DNA of 64,000 bases, taken from contig CAYUQT010000001.1 in NCBI GenBank assembly GCA_964446835.1, positions 124,001 through 188,000 on the forward strand, in the 5' to 3' direction. The stretch is from CAYUQT01 sp964446835. Its GTDB lineage: Bacteria > Planctomycetota > Phycisphaerae > UBA1845 > JAFGLZ01. Numbering within the stretch: the stretch's first letter is position 1; every line of letters begins with the position of its first letter. Below are positions 7,892 to 17,428 of this stretch, one piece after another. The translations under genes and the position numbers were made by a program. The notes beneath the pieces are model-generated. The model was not told where the DNA came from. It saw nothing but the letters and a program-made list of their open reading frames with translations, and did no database searches.

Positions 7892-10048
7892 CTAGTCGCG
7901 AGGTTCCCGAGGTTTACCACCTCCGGATCGCCTCGGCGGCTGAGACGACGCCTCGCCACCACCGCCCATCAACACCTTGCGGGACAGCTTCACGCGTCCC
8001 TGATCGTCGATGGCGATGACCTTCACTTCCAACTCGTCGCCCATCTTCACCACATCGTTGACGTTGCGGACGTACTCGTTGGACAGCTCGCTGATGTGGC
8101 AAAGCCCATCCTGCCCCGGGGCGATTTCGATGAATGCCCCGAAGTCCTTGATGCTGATGACCCTGCCCTTGTACACCTTGCCGACCTTGATCTCTTCGGT
8201 GATCAGCTCGATGGCCTCCTTGGCCATCTCGGCTCCCCTGGGGTTGGTGCAGGCGATCACGATCGTGCCGTCGTCTTCGATGTCAATCGTCGCGCCGCTG
8301 TCGGCCTCGAGCTTGCGGATGCCCTTGCCGCCCGGTCCGATCACCTTACCGATCTTCTCCGGATCGATCTTGATGGTCAGCAGACGAGGTGCCCACTGGC
8401 TGAGCTGCGCTCTAGGCTCATTGATGGTCGCAAGCATCTCCCGCAGAATCCGCATCCGTGCCTCGCGAGCACGCTCCAAGGCCTCGCGGATGACGTCCTG
8501 GCTGATGCCACGTACCTTCAGATCGACCTGAACCGCCGTCACGCCGTTCTGGGTACCGGCCACCTTGAAGTCCATATCGCCGTAGTGATCTTCCTCACCG
8601 GCAATGTCGGTCAGCAGGACGCGACGGCTGTCGTCGTGGAACATTCCGATGCTGATCCCTGCCACGGGGTCCTTGATCGGCACGCCGGCGTCCATCAGAG
8701 AGAGGGTCCCGCCGCAGACACTGGCCATACTGCTCGACCCGTTAGACTCGAGCACATCGCTGACGACGCGAATCGTGTAGGGAAACTCATCGCCGGGTGG
8801 AAGCACGAACTCCAGCGCCTTCTCGGCCAGAGCCCCGTGCCCGATATCGCGACGGCTCGGACCACGCGGCACCCGAACCTCACCCACAGAGAAGCTCGGG
8901 AAATTATAGTGAAGCATGAACTTCTTGCTGTATTCCTCGCCGAGGTCGTCGACCACCTGGGCATCGCGAATCGAACCCAACGTGGCGGCAACCAGCACCT
9001 GCGTCTCGCCCCGGGTGAAGATGGCCGACCCGTGCGTCCGGGGCAACACGCTCACCTCGCACCCCAACTCGCGGATTTCGTCCACGGCGCGACCGTCCGG
9101 ACGACGCCCTTCGTTGAGAATCAGGTCACGGACGACCTCTTCCTCGACCTCATCGAGAATGCGATTCACGTCATTGCGCGTATGAGGCAGGTCCTCCGCC
9201 CCCTCGGGACAGAGTTGCTTGACGATCTCGTCGCGAAGCTCGGCGCACGCGCCGTATCGCTCCTGCTTCGTGCCACCGGAGGTCTTGCGCTTGTGGAACT
9301 CCGTCTTGGCCAGCGATCGAACCTTGGCAATCAGATCGGTCTTCGGCTCGGACGCCTTCCAAACCTTCGGCTGACCGGCCTGGGCAGCCAGTTCCGAAAT
9401 CATGCCGCAGATCACCTTGACGTGCTGTTGACCGAACTCGATCGCCGCGGCTATCACGTCCTCCGGCACCTCTTTGGCGGCCACTTCGAGCATGTTGACC
9501 GCATCCTTGTGCCCGGCCACAACGACCTCGACATCCCCTTCCTCGACCTGCTTGACGGTCGGGTTGATGACGAACTCGCCGTTGATCCGACCAACGCGAA
9601 CCGCACCCGTGGGCCCCTCCCACGGAATCGGCGACAGCATCAGCGCCGCCGACGAACCGATCATCGCCAGGATGTCCGGATCGTTCTCCTGGTCGGCCGA
9701 CAGCACGATCGACTGAATCAACAGGTCCTCGTTGTATCCGGCCGGAAAGAGCGGACGAACGGGACGATCCATCAGCCGCATCGTCAACGTCTCTTTCGTG
9801 GTCGGACGCCCCTCGCGTTTGTGAAACCCGCCGGGAAACTTGCCCGCCGCATACATCCGTTCACGATAGTCGGCCGTCAACGGGAAGAAATCGATGCCTT
9901 CTCTCGGTGCAGCCGCGACGACGGTCGTCAGGACGACCGTGTCACCGTACCGGACCAATGCCGATCCGTGCGCTTGCTTTGCTATCTTGCCCGTCTCGAT
10001 AGACAGTAGACGACCGCCAATATCTTTTTCAACTTTAAACGATACCAT
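7892..10048 (-). CDS. pnp: Polyribonucleotide nucleotidyltransferase (PNPase)
   Basis: A 718-residue phosphorolytic 3'-5' exoribonuclease. It has two RNase PH-like domains (N-terminal ALVRYGDTVVLTT; second LNEGRRPDGRAVDEIR...GSAIFTRGETQ), then a KH domain (IGKVIGPGGKGIRKLE) and a C-terminal S1 domain (GRVISIKDFGAFIEIAPGQDGLCHISEL). Length and order are standard. I take the start at ATG 10048 because a GGAG lies six bases upstream. The ATG at 10060 overlaps that ribosome site and is less likely. It follows rpsO by 137 bases in the classical rpsO-pnp order, with a stem-loop in the gap. Confidence 0.97.
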   Translation of the reverse strand: MVSFKVEKDIGGRLLSIETGKIAKQAHGSALVRYGDTVVLTTVVAAAPREGIDFFPLTADYRERMYAAGKFPGGFHKREGRPTTKETLTMRLMDRPVRPLFPAGYNEDLLIQSIVLSADQENDPDILAMIGSSAALMLSPIPWEGPTGAVRVGRINGEFVINPTVKQVEEGDVEVVVAGHKDAVNMLEVAAKEVPEDVIAAAIEFGQQHVKVICGMISELAAQAGQPKVWKASEPKTDLIAKVRSLAKTEFHKRKTSGGTKQERYGACAELRDEIVKQLCPEGAEDLPHTRNDVNRILDEVEEEVVRDLILNEGRRPDGRAVDEIRELGCEVSVLPRTHGSAIFTRGETQVLVAATLGSIRDAQVVDDLGEEYSKKFMLHYNFPSFSVGEVRVPRGPSRRDIGHGALAEKALEFVLPPGDEFPYTIRVVSDVLESNGSSSMASVCGGTLSLMDAGVPIKDPVAGISIGMFHDDSRRVLLTDIAGEEDHYGDMDFKVAGTQNGVTAVQVDLKVRGISQDVIREALERAREARMRILREMLATINEPRAQLSQWAPRLLTIKIDPEKIGKVIGPGGKGIRKLEADSGATIDIEDDGTIVIACTNPRGAEMAKEAIELITEEIKVGKVYKGRVISIKDFGAFIEIAPGQDGLCHISELSNEYVRNVNDVVKMGDELEVKVIAIDDQGRVKLSRKVLMGGGGEASSQPPRRSGGGKPREPRD

Positions 10049-10145
10049 ATCGGACTCCATTCGTTAGGAAAACCGGGCTAAGTACAGAGGCGCACAATCT
10101 GAGCGATCGGAGTGACATCCGAAAGGCGATGATCGTGGAGATGCC

Positions 10146-10180
10146 GGGATTGCCGGTAGAGGAACCGGCAAGGCGATCCC
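10146..10180 (-). other. rpsO-pnp intergenic stem-loop
   Basis: TTGCCGGT at 10150-10157 pairs with ACCGGCAA at 10164-10171 (8 bp, loop AGAGGA). GGGAT/ATCCC at 10146-10150 and 10176-10180 can extend the structure. There is no U-tract, so it is more like a processing or stability element than a terminator. In E. coli this same gap holds an RNase III site that controls pnp; whether that holds here is inference. Confidence 0.45.
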
Positions 10181-10185
10181 TGCGT

Positions 10186-10455
10186 TTATTTTCGCAGCCC
10201 GAGCCTTGCAATGACGTTCTGGTATCTTTCCCGATCGGTCCGTGTGAGGTACTTCAACAGTGCCGATCGCTTACCGACCATCTTGAGGAGGCCTCGGCGA
10301 GAGGAATGGTCCTTCTTGTGCGACTTGAGGTGCTCAGTGAGTTGCTGGATCCGTTCCGTGAGCAGCGCTACCTGGACTTCGGCCGAACCCGTGTCGCCCT
10401 CGTGACGGGCATATTCACCCACGATCTCGCTTCGACGTTCAGCAGTGACAGCCAT
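10186..10455 (-). CDS. rpsO: 30S ribosomal protein S15
   Basis: An 89-residue protein, exactly the usual S15 length. It binds the 16S rRNA central domain early in 30S assembly. The conserved stretch with GDTGSAEVQVALLTERI, then LTEHLKSHKKDHSSRRGL and LLKYL is complete. The ATG at 10455 has AGGTGG ten bases upstream; an in-frame TTG three codons earlier has no such support. It is first in the rpsO-pnp unit. S15 often represses its own translation through a structured leader. Here the leader holds no obvious pseudoknot that I could trace by hand. Confidence 0.97.
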   Translation of the reverse strand: MAVTAERRSEIVGEYARHEGDTGSAEVQVALLTERIQQLTEHLKSHKKDHSSRRGLLKMVGKRSALLKYLTRTDRERYQNVIARLGLRK

Positions 10456-10567
10456 GGAACCCAACCACCTAACCCTTCTGACCGACCTTTGGGATGACCG
10501 ATCCTCGCTCAGATGATCCTCTGAACCTAACCCTTACACACTTAACCTAATCTCATCACTGTCCCAT

Positions 10568-10596
10568 ACCATAACGAAGCCGGGCTTCGGAATCAA
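10568..10596 (-). promoter_or_regulatory. Putative rpsO promoter with a palindromic spacer
   Basis: On the minus strand: TTGATT at 10596-10591, a 17-base spacer, and TATGGT at 10573-10568. The spacer is almost wholly a perfect inverted repeat (CGAAGC-CCG-GCTTCG, 10589-10575), which could be an operator. A second small inverted repeat (ACACC-TTTTTT-GGTGT) lies just upstream at about 10596-10611. The 10465-10707 gap otherwise shows no gene. Confidence 0.45.
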
Positions 10597-10707
10597 CACC
10601 TTTTTTGGTGTCGAATTTCCGGGCAACGGCATTGTCTGTCCCGCGCCAACCCGATCGAAGGCCTTCCCCAGACGGCTTGAGGGCCCAGGAAGCCCCTCTA
10701 CGTTCCG

Positions 10708-12741
10708 CTATACCGAGAACACCGCCATCCCGTAGTACGGCAGTTCCTCTCCCAGCTCAAACGCCCCTTCCCCGATCCGCTGGAACCCTACCTCCTGTGG
10801 CTCCGAGAGCGGCCGGATCAGGGTGGCCTGGTGGACGGTCTCGCCAGAAAGGCGAAGGACCGGCCGAGCCGAATCGTGCGCCATGTTCCATACGACCACC
10901 CGTCGGTCCCGCTGCCCGGGATGCCCCAGGTCCATCGGAACCAGATAGGGCCCCCCCTCGACCATCACGGGCGGCTTGCCCCCCGATAGGCGGCGGATCA
11001 ACGATTGAACCGTCCGCAAGCGGTGGAAGTTCTTGAACAACGACCGCTCTTCGCGGAAGAGGTCGTAGCCGTTCACGGCGACCATGCCGTCCATGGCGTT
11101 GCGGAAAACGCTCAGGCAGGTGCCGAGCCTCTCACCTCTGGCATTGAGCCATGAAGTCCATGTTTCCGTTTGAGAATCCGGCATCAGCAAGGCCGACGAC
11201 GAGAAGCCGTTGGCACTGAGGCGGAGCCCCAAGGGAACACCGCTGCCGACCGAATCCACCCGCTCCATGGAGTAGTTCGAATCCTCACGTCCCCGTCTCG
11301 TGATGCCCGCCAGACCGATGTCCGAACCGAAACCTCTGGCGATCAGGATTTCGGCCGCCTCGGCATCCAGCCAAAGCCCCCCCTTCAGGAATTGGCGGAT
11401 CTCCTCGTCACTGAACGTCCAGGCAAAGGGGCCCCATAGGGCATTGACCCTGCCCGGGCGCATCTGAAAGGCGATATTGAAAGACCCCAGAATGCGGGCG
11501 GGCGGCAATGGCGAAACCTGAAGCTCTGCCATCGACTCGCCCAGCGAGGTTCGCAGCCGCGAGGCGGCATCCGAACGCCATGGCACCCCCACGCCATGGG
11601 TCTCCATCGCCGCGTCAAACGTCCCTGCCAGCCAGTCGAGGCCGGGCCAGCTCGCGTCGAGAAGCTCACCGACGTAGGGCTCGGTGTCGATGCTCGCCCC
11701 GGTCATCGAGTTGAGATCGAGCAACAGCCCGTCGCTGCCGAGGATCATGCACATCGCCATCTGGGCGAAGGTACAGGTGTCCGACTTGACGAACGGACCG
11801 AAGGGGAAATTCTCGATTTCGGGATAAACCCTCGCGTGCCCGGGGCGAAACGCCCGTTGGACATCGAGCATCGCGGCCGCGTTGATCAGCTCTGGCCCCT
11901 GGGTCTCGCTGTAGGTGGTAAAGTGCGGACGGTGGAAGACCCGCCCGCCTATGTCCATCGCCTGGAAGAGCCCCTGCCAGTCGCGACCCTCCAGACTGTG
12001 CGCCTCGGGGGTCGAACTCATCAGCCCCAGCGCCGCAGAGGGACAAGCCGCTTCCACCGCCTGACGAATCCCCTGCATCGTCTCATGCTGTGCAGCGAAC
12101 CAGACGGCCTGCCACTCGGCTCGCCAGGGGTGCGGGAGGCCCGGCTGGAGAATGGCCTCGACCACCTCCTGACGGGTCACCGGCCGACCGATCCGCCGAG
12201 AGAAACGCTCCAACATCAACGGATCGAAGGTCCCCCCCCAATCCAGCGGATCATGGTTGTGATAGCGGAAGTCGTCCTCGATCCAGAGGACGTCGAACCC
12301 CAAGGCCGCAAACGCCCCGTAGAGATCGGCCACGTAACGCTGCCAATTCGGACAGGCGAAAGAGGCCACGGACTTGGCTGCCATGCCCCTAGGCGAAACC
12401 ATCGGCTGGAAGTGGTGCTCGGGCTTGAAGCGCCGACCGCGATCGGTGTGCAGCGTCGTGGCCCAGAGGTTCAGGCTGGTCTTCAGTCCCGCCTGACGCA
12501 GGATGGGCAGAACCTGCCGCATGCCCTCCAGAGAAGTCTCGATTTGCGCCCGATCCAGCAGGCCGTCGTTCCACTCCTCGGGTGCCACGAACAGGTGGAC
12601 CTCTTCAATTCCGTGGGCTCGGCAGAATGCCCCCAGATCCCTGGCCCGTCCGGCCGCATCCTGATCGGGCAGGATGTGGAACCGCAGACCGTATACGACG
12701 TGCCTGGACGGCGATGAAACGCTGCGGGTGTGAGCACTCAT
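10708..12741 (-). CDS. Putative TIM-barrel glycoside hydrolase-like protein
   Basis: 677 residues with no signal peptide. The N-terminal two thirds looks like a barrel enzyme of the beta-galactosidase/GH42-like kind. It has repeated beta-strand and acidic motifs such as LGFDVLWIEDDFRYH (Glu-Asp-Asp) and YPEIENFPFGPF (Glu-x-Glu), either of which may supply catalytic carboxylates. The C-terminal part is beta-rich. I could not match it to a numbered family, so the activity on a carbohydrate is inference. The ATG at 12741 has AAGGA about seven bases upstream; an in-frame TTG six codons earlier is less likely. It is followed on the same strand by rpsO. Confidence 0.5.
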   Translation of the reverse strand: MSAHTRSVSSPSRHVVYGLRFHILPDQDAAGRARDLGAFCRAHGIEEVHLFVAPEEWNDGLLDRAQIETSLEGMRQVLPILRQAGLKTSLNLWATTLHTDRGRRFKPEHHFQPMVSPRGMAAKSVASFACPNWQRYVADLYGAFAALGFDVLWIEDDFRYHNHDPLDWGGTFDPLMLERFSRRIGRPVTRQEVVEAILQPGLPHPWRAEWQAVWFAAQHETMQGIRQAVEAACPSAALGLMSSTPEAHSLEGRDWQGLFQAMDIGGRVFHRPHFTTYSETQGPELINAAAMLDVQRAFRPGHARVYPEIENFPFGPFVKSDTCTFAQMAMCMILGSDGLLLDLNSMTGASIDTEPYVGELLDASWPGLDWLAGTFDAAMETHGVGVPWRSDAASRLRTSLGESMAELQVSPLPPARILGSFNIAFQMRPGRVNALWGPFAWTFSDEEIRQFLKGGLWLDAEAAEILIARGFGSDIGLAGITRRGREDSNYSMERVDSVGSGVPLGLRLSANGFSSSALLMPDSQTETWTSWLNARGERLGTCLSVFRNAMDGMVAVNGYDLFREERSLFKNFHRLRTVQSLIRRLSGGKPPVMVEGGPYLVPMDLGHPGQRDRRVVVWNMAHDSARPVLRLSGETVHQATLIRPLSEPQEVGFQRIGEGAFELGEELPYYGMAVFSV

Positions 12742-12907
12742 ACCCGTTCCTTTCCGCAAGCCCGAGGATCAACGAACGATCCATGTCCGCCGAACCACCG
12801 TCGGTCTTGAAGACGCCCTCCAATCCGAGTCCGTTCACCGTGACGGCGATCGCCGCGTGATTGGCGAAGGCTCACCACACACCGCCCGGTGAAGCAGAGC
12901 ATCCGTC

Positions 12908-13942
12908 TTACGGTGTCGGAGCGCCGCCGGTCGTCGGCGCCGGCAGCGGACATCGCTTGGACAGATCTCTCCAACCCACCAGCTCGATCTTCTGATCCTT
13001 GAAGAACTGACGTACCTGCGGATCGTCGAAGACCTTGAACTCCCATGCCCGTGTCTTGGCGGTGCCGCTGATCGCCTGCAGCTCGGGTGTCAGAATCGAC
13101 GGATGGATGATGATCTTGTTGACGCCCGGCTTGAGCTGACCGAGCTGTTCGAGCAGTTCAGCCTTCCGGCCCTCGTAGTCCTTGCTCGTATCGGTGTGGG
13201 GATAGTCGAAGCGGTCCACTTTGGCAGACTTGAAGGCCCGAAGCTTCTCGATCAATTGGGGCGTCAGGGGCACGGTGTGCCGCTTGGCGATGGCCAGAAA
13301 CTCGGGATTCGGTTCAACCAGGAAGGGGGTGATGCCGAATTCACGTCCGACCTTCATATAGGCCAGGGCGAAGTCGGGACGGGCGAAGACCGTTCCCATA
13401 TGGGTGTCCAGGTGGGTGGGCTTGACGCCCCAGTTGATCGCCCGCTGCACCTGCGCCCGGATCTCCCGTTCCACCTCGTCAGCCTTGCCTCGCAATGCGA
13501 CCTGAATGACGTCGTCCCAGAGGAAACCGTTCTTGTCGCACAGGCTCGGCACCTGATCGGGCGGAAGAACGGGGCGCCACTTGTACGTCCGCCACTCGGC
13601 GGTCAGCGTCACGTGAATGCCGATATCGTAGTCCGGGTGATCCTTGGCCCACATGCAGAAGTCGTAGGCCCACGGACAGGGCATCATGATGCTACCCGAG
13701 GTGATCCGCCCGTCGGCAAACCCCTGTTTGCCGGCCACGTTGGCCGCGTTGCACATCCCCAGATCGTCGGCGTGAATCATCAGCAGCCGGGCATCCGCCG
13801 GCCACCCCAACTTGACCGACGACAGAACCGTCGGCTGCGATTCCACGGTCTCCTTCAGACTCTTGGCCGCCATTTCCTCAGCATTCACCACATTCATGAT
13901 CCCACACAGACACGCCAGAAAGGTTACTGCCACTACTCTCAT
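12908..13942 (-). CDS. Secreted YdjC/ChbG-family carbohydrate deacetylase
   Basis: 344 residues with a signal peptide (residues 1-21, ending VVNA). The family motifs are present: HADDLGMCNAAN with the metal-binding Asp-Asp and His, GIHVTLTAEW, and a late THLDTHMG with HPS after it. ChbG/YdjC enzymes remove N-acetyl groups from chito-oligosaccharides in a metal-dependent way. This exported version probably acts on an acetylated oligosaccharide, but the substrate is not known. The gene upstream on the same strand is a small lipoprotein. Confidence 0.82.
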   Translation of the reverse strand: MRVVAVTFLACLCGIMNVVNAEEMAAKSLKETVESQPTVLSSVKLGWPADARLLMIHADDLGMCNAANVAGKQGFADGRITSGSIMMPCPWAYDFCMWAKDHPDYDIGIHVTLTAEWRTYKWRPVLPPDQVPSLCDKNGFLWDDVIQVALRGKADEVEREIRAQVQRAINWGVKPTHLDTHMGTVFARPDFALAYMKVGREFGITPFLVEPNPEFLAIAKRHTVPLTPQLIEKLRAFKSAKVDRFDYPHTDTSKDYEGRKAELLEQLGQLKPGVNKIIIHPSILTPELQAISGTAKTRAWEFKVFDDPQVRQFFKDQKIELVGWRDLSKRCPLPAPTTGGAPTP

Positions 13943-14130
13943 CTTCAGACTCCGACTGATTGACCTTCAAGACTTGGGATGAACACAGACACCCCGTGAG
14001 TCGGCAAGCCTAACACCGAATGCAGCGATCGTCCAGAAGTGTGAGGTGCGAACACCGCCATCACCACCGACGCAGAGGCTCTGTGTCTCGAAAGACAACA
14101 ACCGCCAAACGATCGACCTTGGAAAGCGAT

Positions 14131-14511
14131 TCAGAAGAACATCCAGATGGCCGTGTGCCGGATGTTCTCGGGTTTGCCGTGGATTTCCTTCTGGATGGCA
14201 ACGGGGTATTCGTGTTGTCGTCGATTCCAGCGACGAACGTCGTCGTCGACCCAACGGCTAAGCTCTTGGCGATTCTGTCGCGTGGCCGCCGCGTCCTGAT
14301 TGGCGAGTCTCTGAATCTCTCTGGAATCGGCTGCGACCTTGACCGCTCCCTCGGCCTCCCGTTTCGAGAGATCATTGACAACAGACTGTATCTTCTGTTG
14401 TCGCCTGACGGTCATTCGCTGAGCCATGGGGTCCTGACAACCCGCCCCCGCGATCAACACGAGACCGAACGACGTCCATCGGAGGATGATCCTGCAGGTG
14501 GGCATTCGCAT
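14131..14511 (-). CDS. Small lipoprotein of unknown function
   Basis: 126 residues. The N-terminal MRMPTCRIILRWTS and hydrophobic stretch lead to a lipobox (LIAGAGC). The rest is charged and probably helical. I recognise no domain. The start at 14511 has GGGAG three bases upstream; the start at 14532 has no ribosome site. It is divergent from the M20 amidohydrolase and upstream of the YdjC gene on the same strand. Confidence 0.6.
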   Translation of the reverse strand: MRMPTCRIILRWTSFGLVLIAGAGCQDPMAQRMTVRRQQKIQSVVNDLSKREAEGAVKVAADSREIQRLANQDAAATRQNRQELSRWVDDDVRRWNRRQHEYPVAIQKEIHGKPENIRHTAIWMFF

Positions 14512-14648
14512 GCTCTCCCTGAAAAGCTCCATCTTACGGATTGCTGCCCCGGAGAGGAAGGACCGGTGTCTGGCAAGCCGGGCCCGCTTTTCTTACACTG
14601 GCGACCTTTGAGCAGGATTCTGAGACCTCCGACAGCCTGGAGCGAACC

Positions 14649-15839
14649 ATGAACAGTGTCCCCGCGATTGATCCCGACGTCCTGCAGACGATGATCGATC
14701 TCCGCCGCGAGATGCATGCGAATCCCGAGATCGGCTTCGACCTGCCCCAAACGGCCGAACGAGTCCTGCGGCATATCCGGCCCTTGCCCAGGATGACCGT
14801 CCGAACGGGGGTCGCGAGGCACGGCATCGTCGCCACGTTGAACGCGGGCAAGCCCGGCCGCTGCGTCGCCCTGCGCGCCGATATGGACTGTCTGCCTCTG
14901 ACCGAAGACACAGGGGTGCCCTATGCATCGAAGAAGCCCGGCCTGATGCACGCCTGCGGTCATGACGGCAATACGTCCTGTCTGGTCGGTGCGGCGATCC
15001 TGCTCTCGCGGATGGCCGATCGGCTGCCCGGAACGGTCAAGTTCATCTTTCAACCGGCGGAAGAGGCCGGCGGCGGCGGCCGCCTCATGTGTGAAGAGGG
15101 AGCCCTCGACAATCCCGCCGCGGACGCCGCATTCGCCTTGCACGGCTGGCCGTCGTTGGAGATCGGACAGATTGGGGTGCGCGGCGGACCGGTCCTGGCC
15201 GCCACGAACCCCTTGCAGATCACCATTCGCGGCGCGGGCGCCCACGGGGCACACCCAGACCTGGGCGTCGATCCCATTGTGGTCGCCTCTCACGTCATTG
15301 TGGCCTTGCAGAGCATCTCGTCGCGATTCACGAGCCCGACAGACCCGGTAATCGTCACGATCGCCAAGATTCAGGCGGGCACGACAGACAACATCATTCC
15401 GGAGACGGCGGTCATGCGCGGAACGATCCGCAGCCTGACGCCGGACGTCCGTCGGCGGACCTGCGACCGGGTCCGGCAGATCGCCGAGGGAACGGCCCAG
15501 GCCTTTGGCGCCCGGGCCGAGGTCCAAATCGAGGACGGCTACCCGCCGCTGATCAACGATGCCCGGGCCGCCAGCCTCATCGATCGTGCCGGGGTGGCCG
15601 TGGTGGGAGATGCATGCGTCGTGCGCACCGAACCGCCCAGCATGGGCGGCGAGGACTTCGCGTACTATGCCGAGCGGGTGCCGGCAGCGTTCTTCCGCCT
15701 GGGCGTCCGCCCGAGGGGATCCGTCGAGGCCCCGGGCCTCCACAACCCGCGGTTCAACTTCAACGACGACGCCCTGCCCATCGGCGCAGCGATGTTCCGT
15801 CAGATCGCCATGGATTTCCTGACCCGGGGGTGGGAGTAG
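14649..15839 (+). CDS. M20-family amidohydrolase (IAA-amino acid hydrolase/hippuricase type)
   Basis: A 396-residue cytosolic zinc amidohydrolase. The conserved motifs are LRADMDCLPLTE, HACGHDGN, FQPAEEAGGGG and MGGEDFAY, in the family order, with a dimerisation domain between them (AGAHGAHPDLGVDPI). Members cleave N-acyl amino acids such as hippurate or N-acetyl-diaminopimelate; which substrate applies here is not visible. The ATG at 14649 has GGAG seven bases upstream; the longer frame from 14541 is rejected as low-complexity and without a ribosome site. Confidence 0.9.
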   Translation: MNSVPAIDPDVLQTMIDLRREMHANPEIGFDLPQTAERVLRHIRPLPRMTVRTGVARHGIVATLNAGKPGRCVALRADMDCLPLTEDTGVPYASKKPGLMHACGHDGNTSCLVGAAILLSRMADRLPGTVKFIFQPAEEAGGGGRLMCEEGALDNPAADAAFALHGWPSLEIGQIGVRGGPVLAATNPLQITIRGAGAHGAHPDLGVDPIVVASHVIVALQSISSRFTSPTDPVIVTIAKIQAGTTDNIIPETAVMRGTIRSLTPDVRRRTCDRVRQIAEGTAQAFGARAEVQIEDGYPPLINDARAASLIDRAGVAVVGDACVVRTEPPSMGGEDFAYYAERVPAAFFRLGVRPRGSVEAPGLHNPRFNFNDDALPIGAAMFRQIAMDFLTRGWE

Positions 15840-15938
15840 AATCGGCGGGCAACTCCTCCCGACAAGAATCGACAGACGGCGTTTGGCGTGCGAAACCGCC
15901 TCTCTCTAAGATTGCGCAGATAGAAAGGAGCTGTACGA

Positions 15939-17384
15939 ATGCGTCACGTTGTAAGTCTATATGCCGCAGTGATGGTTGTCTCAGCATGGGTATCCCCCGT
16001 TGCCCTGGCCGGATACAAGGTAGGGGCGGCGGTTCGCGTTATCACGCCGAAAGTGGCTCCCGATGCCCCGCCGGTATGGCTGGCGGGCTATGGCCCGAAT
16101 CGGCAGGCTGAAAAGAAGCACGACGACATCTATGCCCGAGCCCTCTACATTCACGACGGCAAGTTCGGTGTGGCCATTGTCGCCCTCGACCTGGTGGGAT
16201 TCTTCAACGATCAGGTCAAGCAGATCCGCAAACAGGTGGCCGATCTGGGGCTTGATCCGTCGGTGAACTACATTCTGGTGAGCAGCACGCACACCCATGC
16301 CGGACCCGACACAGTGGGAATCTGGGGACCCCTGGGCCGTACCGGCGTCATTCCCGGACATATTGGGACGATCCGCAAGGCCGTGGTAGAGGCCATCAAG
16401 GAGGCGCACGACACGGCCCGTGACGCCACGGTGAAGATCGCCACCTTCGACGCGAACAAGACGGTCACACTGATCGGGGACTCGCGGCTGCCGAAGGTCC
16501 TTGATTCCAAGGTGACGGTGGTGCAGGCGAAGGACGCGGCCGGCAAGACGATCGTCACGTGGGTGAACATGCCGTGCCACCCTGAAGTCCTCGGGTCCAG
16601 GAACAAGCAGCTCAGCAGCGACTTCCCCTCGACCGAGCGGGAGTATCTCGAGCAGAAGTTCGGCGGCGTGGCGCTGCACAACAGCGGAACGGTCGGTGGA
16701 TTGCTTGCGCCGCGAGAACCCGAAATCGACCCGTTCACCCAGGAACGGCTGCCCGACGACGATATCGGTAAGATGATGGCCTTCGGAAGGATCATCGGAC
16801 GGATGGCCGAGCAGGCGCTCAAGACCGCCTTGACGCTGGACGGCCCCATCCGCGCCGATTCCCGAGAGATCATCATCCCGGTGTGGAACTCGGTCTACAG
16901 GGTCGCGATGGGTATGGGCTGCTTCCAGCGAGAGATCTACGATGCAGAAGGCAAGCGAATCGACCTGCCCCCACCGAACGCCACCGCCTCAGACCCGGCC
17001 TCGCGTCCAACGATCAAAGACCCGCATCTGAAGAGCGAGGTGGGACTGATCGAAATCGGCTCGCTGCAGATCGCCACGATTCCGGGAGAGATCTACTCAG
17101 AGATCACCCTGGGCAAGTACCAGCGCCCCCAGGAGAAGAACGCCGACTTCCCCGGTGCGCCCCTCGAACCGACGATCTTCCCGCTGATGAAGGGCAAGTA
17201 TAAGATGGTCGTCGGCCTGGGCAACGACGAAATCGGTTACATCATCCCCAAGTCGCAGTGGGACTGGTTCGGTCCGTACGCCTACAACCGCAAGGAAAGG
17301 CAGTATGGCGAGTTCAACTCGTGCGGACCGGAGGTTGCCCCCCGCGTCATGGCCGCGTGGGCCTCGCTCATCAAGGGCGACTAG
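15939..17384 (+). CDS. Secreted neutral/alkaline ceramidase-like protein
   Basis: 481 residues with a clear signal peptide (residues 1-24, ALA). It matches the N-terminal domain of neutral/alkaline non-lysosomal ceramidases (PF04734). The signs are an N-terminal AAVRVITPKVAP, HTHAGPDTVG with the zinc-binding His pair, and NMPCHPEVLG with a further His. Many planctomycete genomes have such proteins without known lipid substrates, so the true substrate may not be a ceramide. AAAGGAG lies eight bases upstream of the ATG. A hairpin with a bulge (GGCGTTT/AAACCGCC) between 15892 and 15914 may end the preceding M20 gene. Confidence 0.82.
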   Translation: MRHVVSLYAAVMVVSAWVSPVALAGYKVGAAVRVITPKVAPDAPPVWLAGYGPNRQAEKKHDDIYARALYIHDGKFGVAIVALDLVGFFNDQVKQIRKQVADLGLDPSVNYILVSSTHTHAGPDTVGIWGPLGRTGVIPGHIGTIRKAVVEAIKEAHDTARDATVKIATFDANKTVTLIGDSRLPKVLDSKVTVVQAKDAAGKTIVTWVNMPCHPEVLGSRNKQLSSDFPSTEREYLEQKFGGVALHNSGTVGGLLAPREPEIDPFTQERLPDDDIGKMMAFGRIIGRMAEQALKTALTLDGPIRADSREIIIPVWNSVYRVAMGMGCFQREIYDAEGKRIDLPPPNATASDPASRPTIKDPHLKSEVGLIEIGSLQIATIPGEIYSEITLGKYQRPQEKNADFPGAPLEPTIFPLMKGKYKMVVGLGNDEIGYIIPKSQWDWFGPYAYNRKERQYGEFNSCGPEVAPRVMAAWASLIKGD

Positions 17385-17428
17385 CGTCCGGTGGAAGGCA
17401 GAGAAGAAGCCTTCCCGCAATTGAAATC

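Noticed and set aside
8096..10009. Long open frame opposite pnp
   Set aside because: It is the antisense shadow of pnp; composition is Arg/His/Leu-rich and it has no domain or ribosome site.
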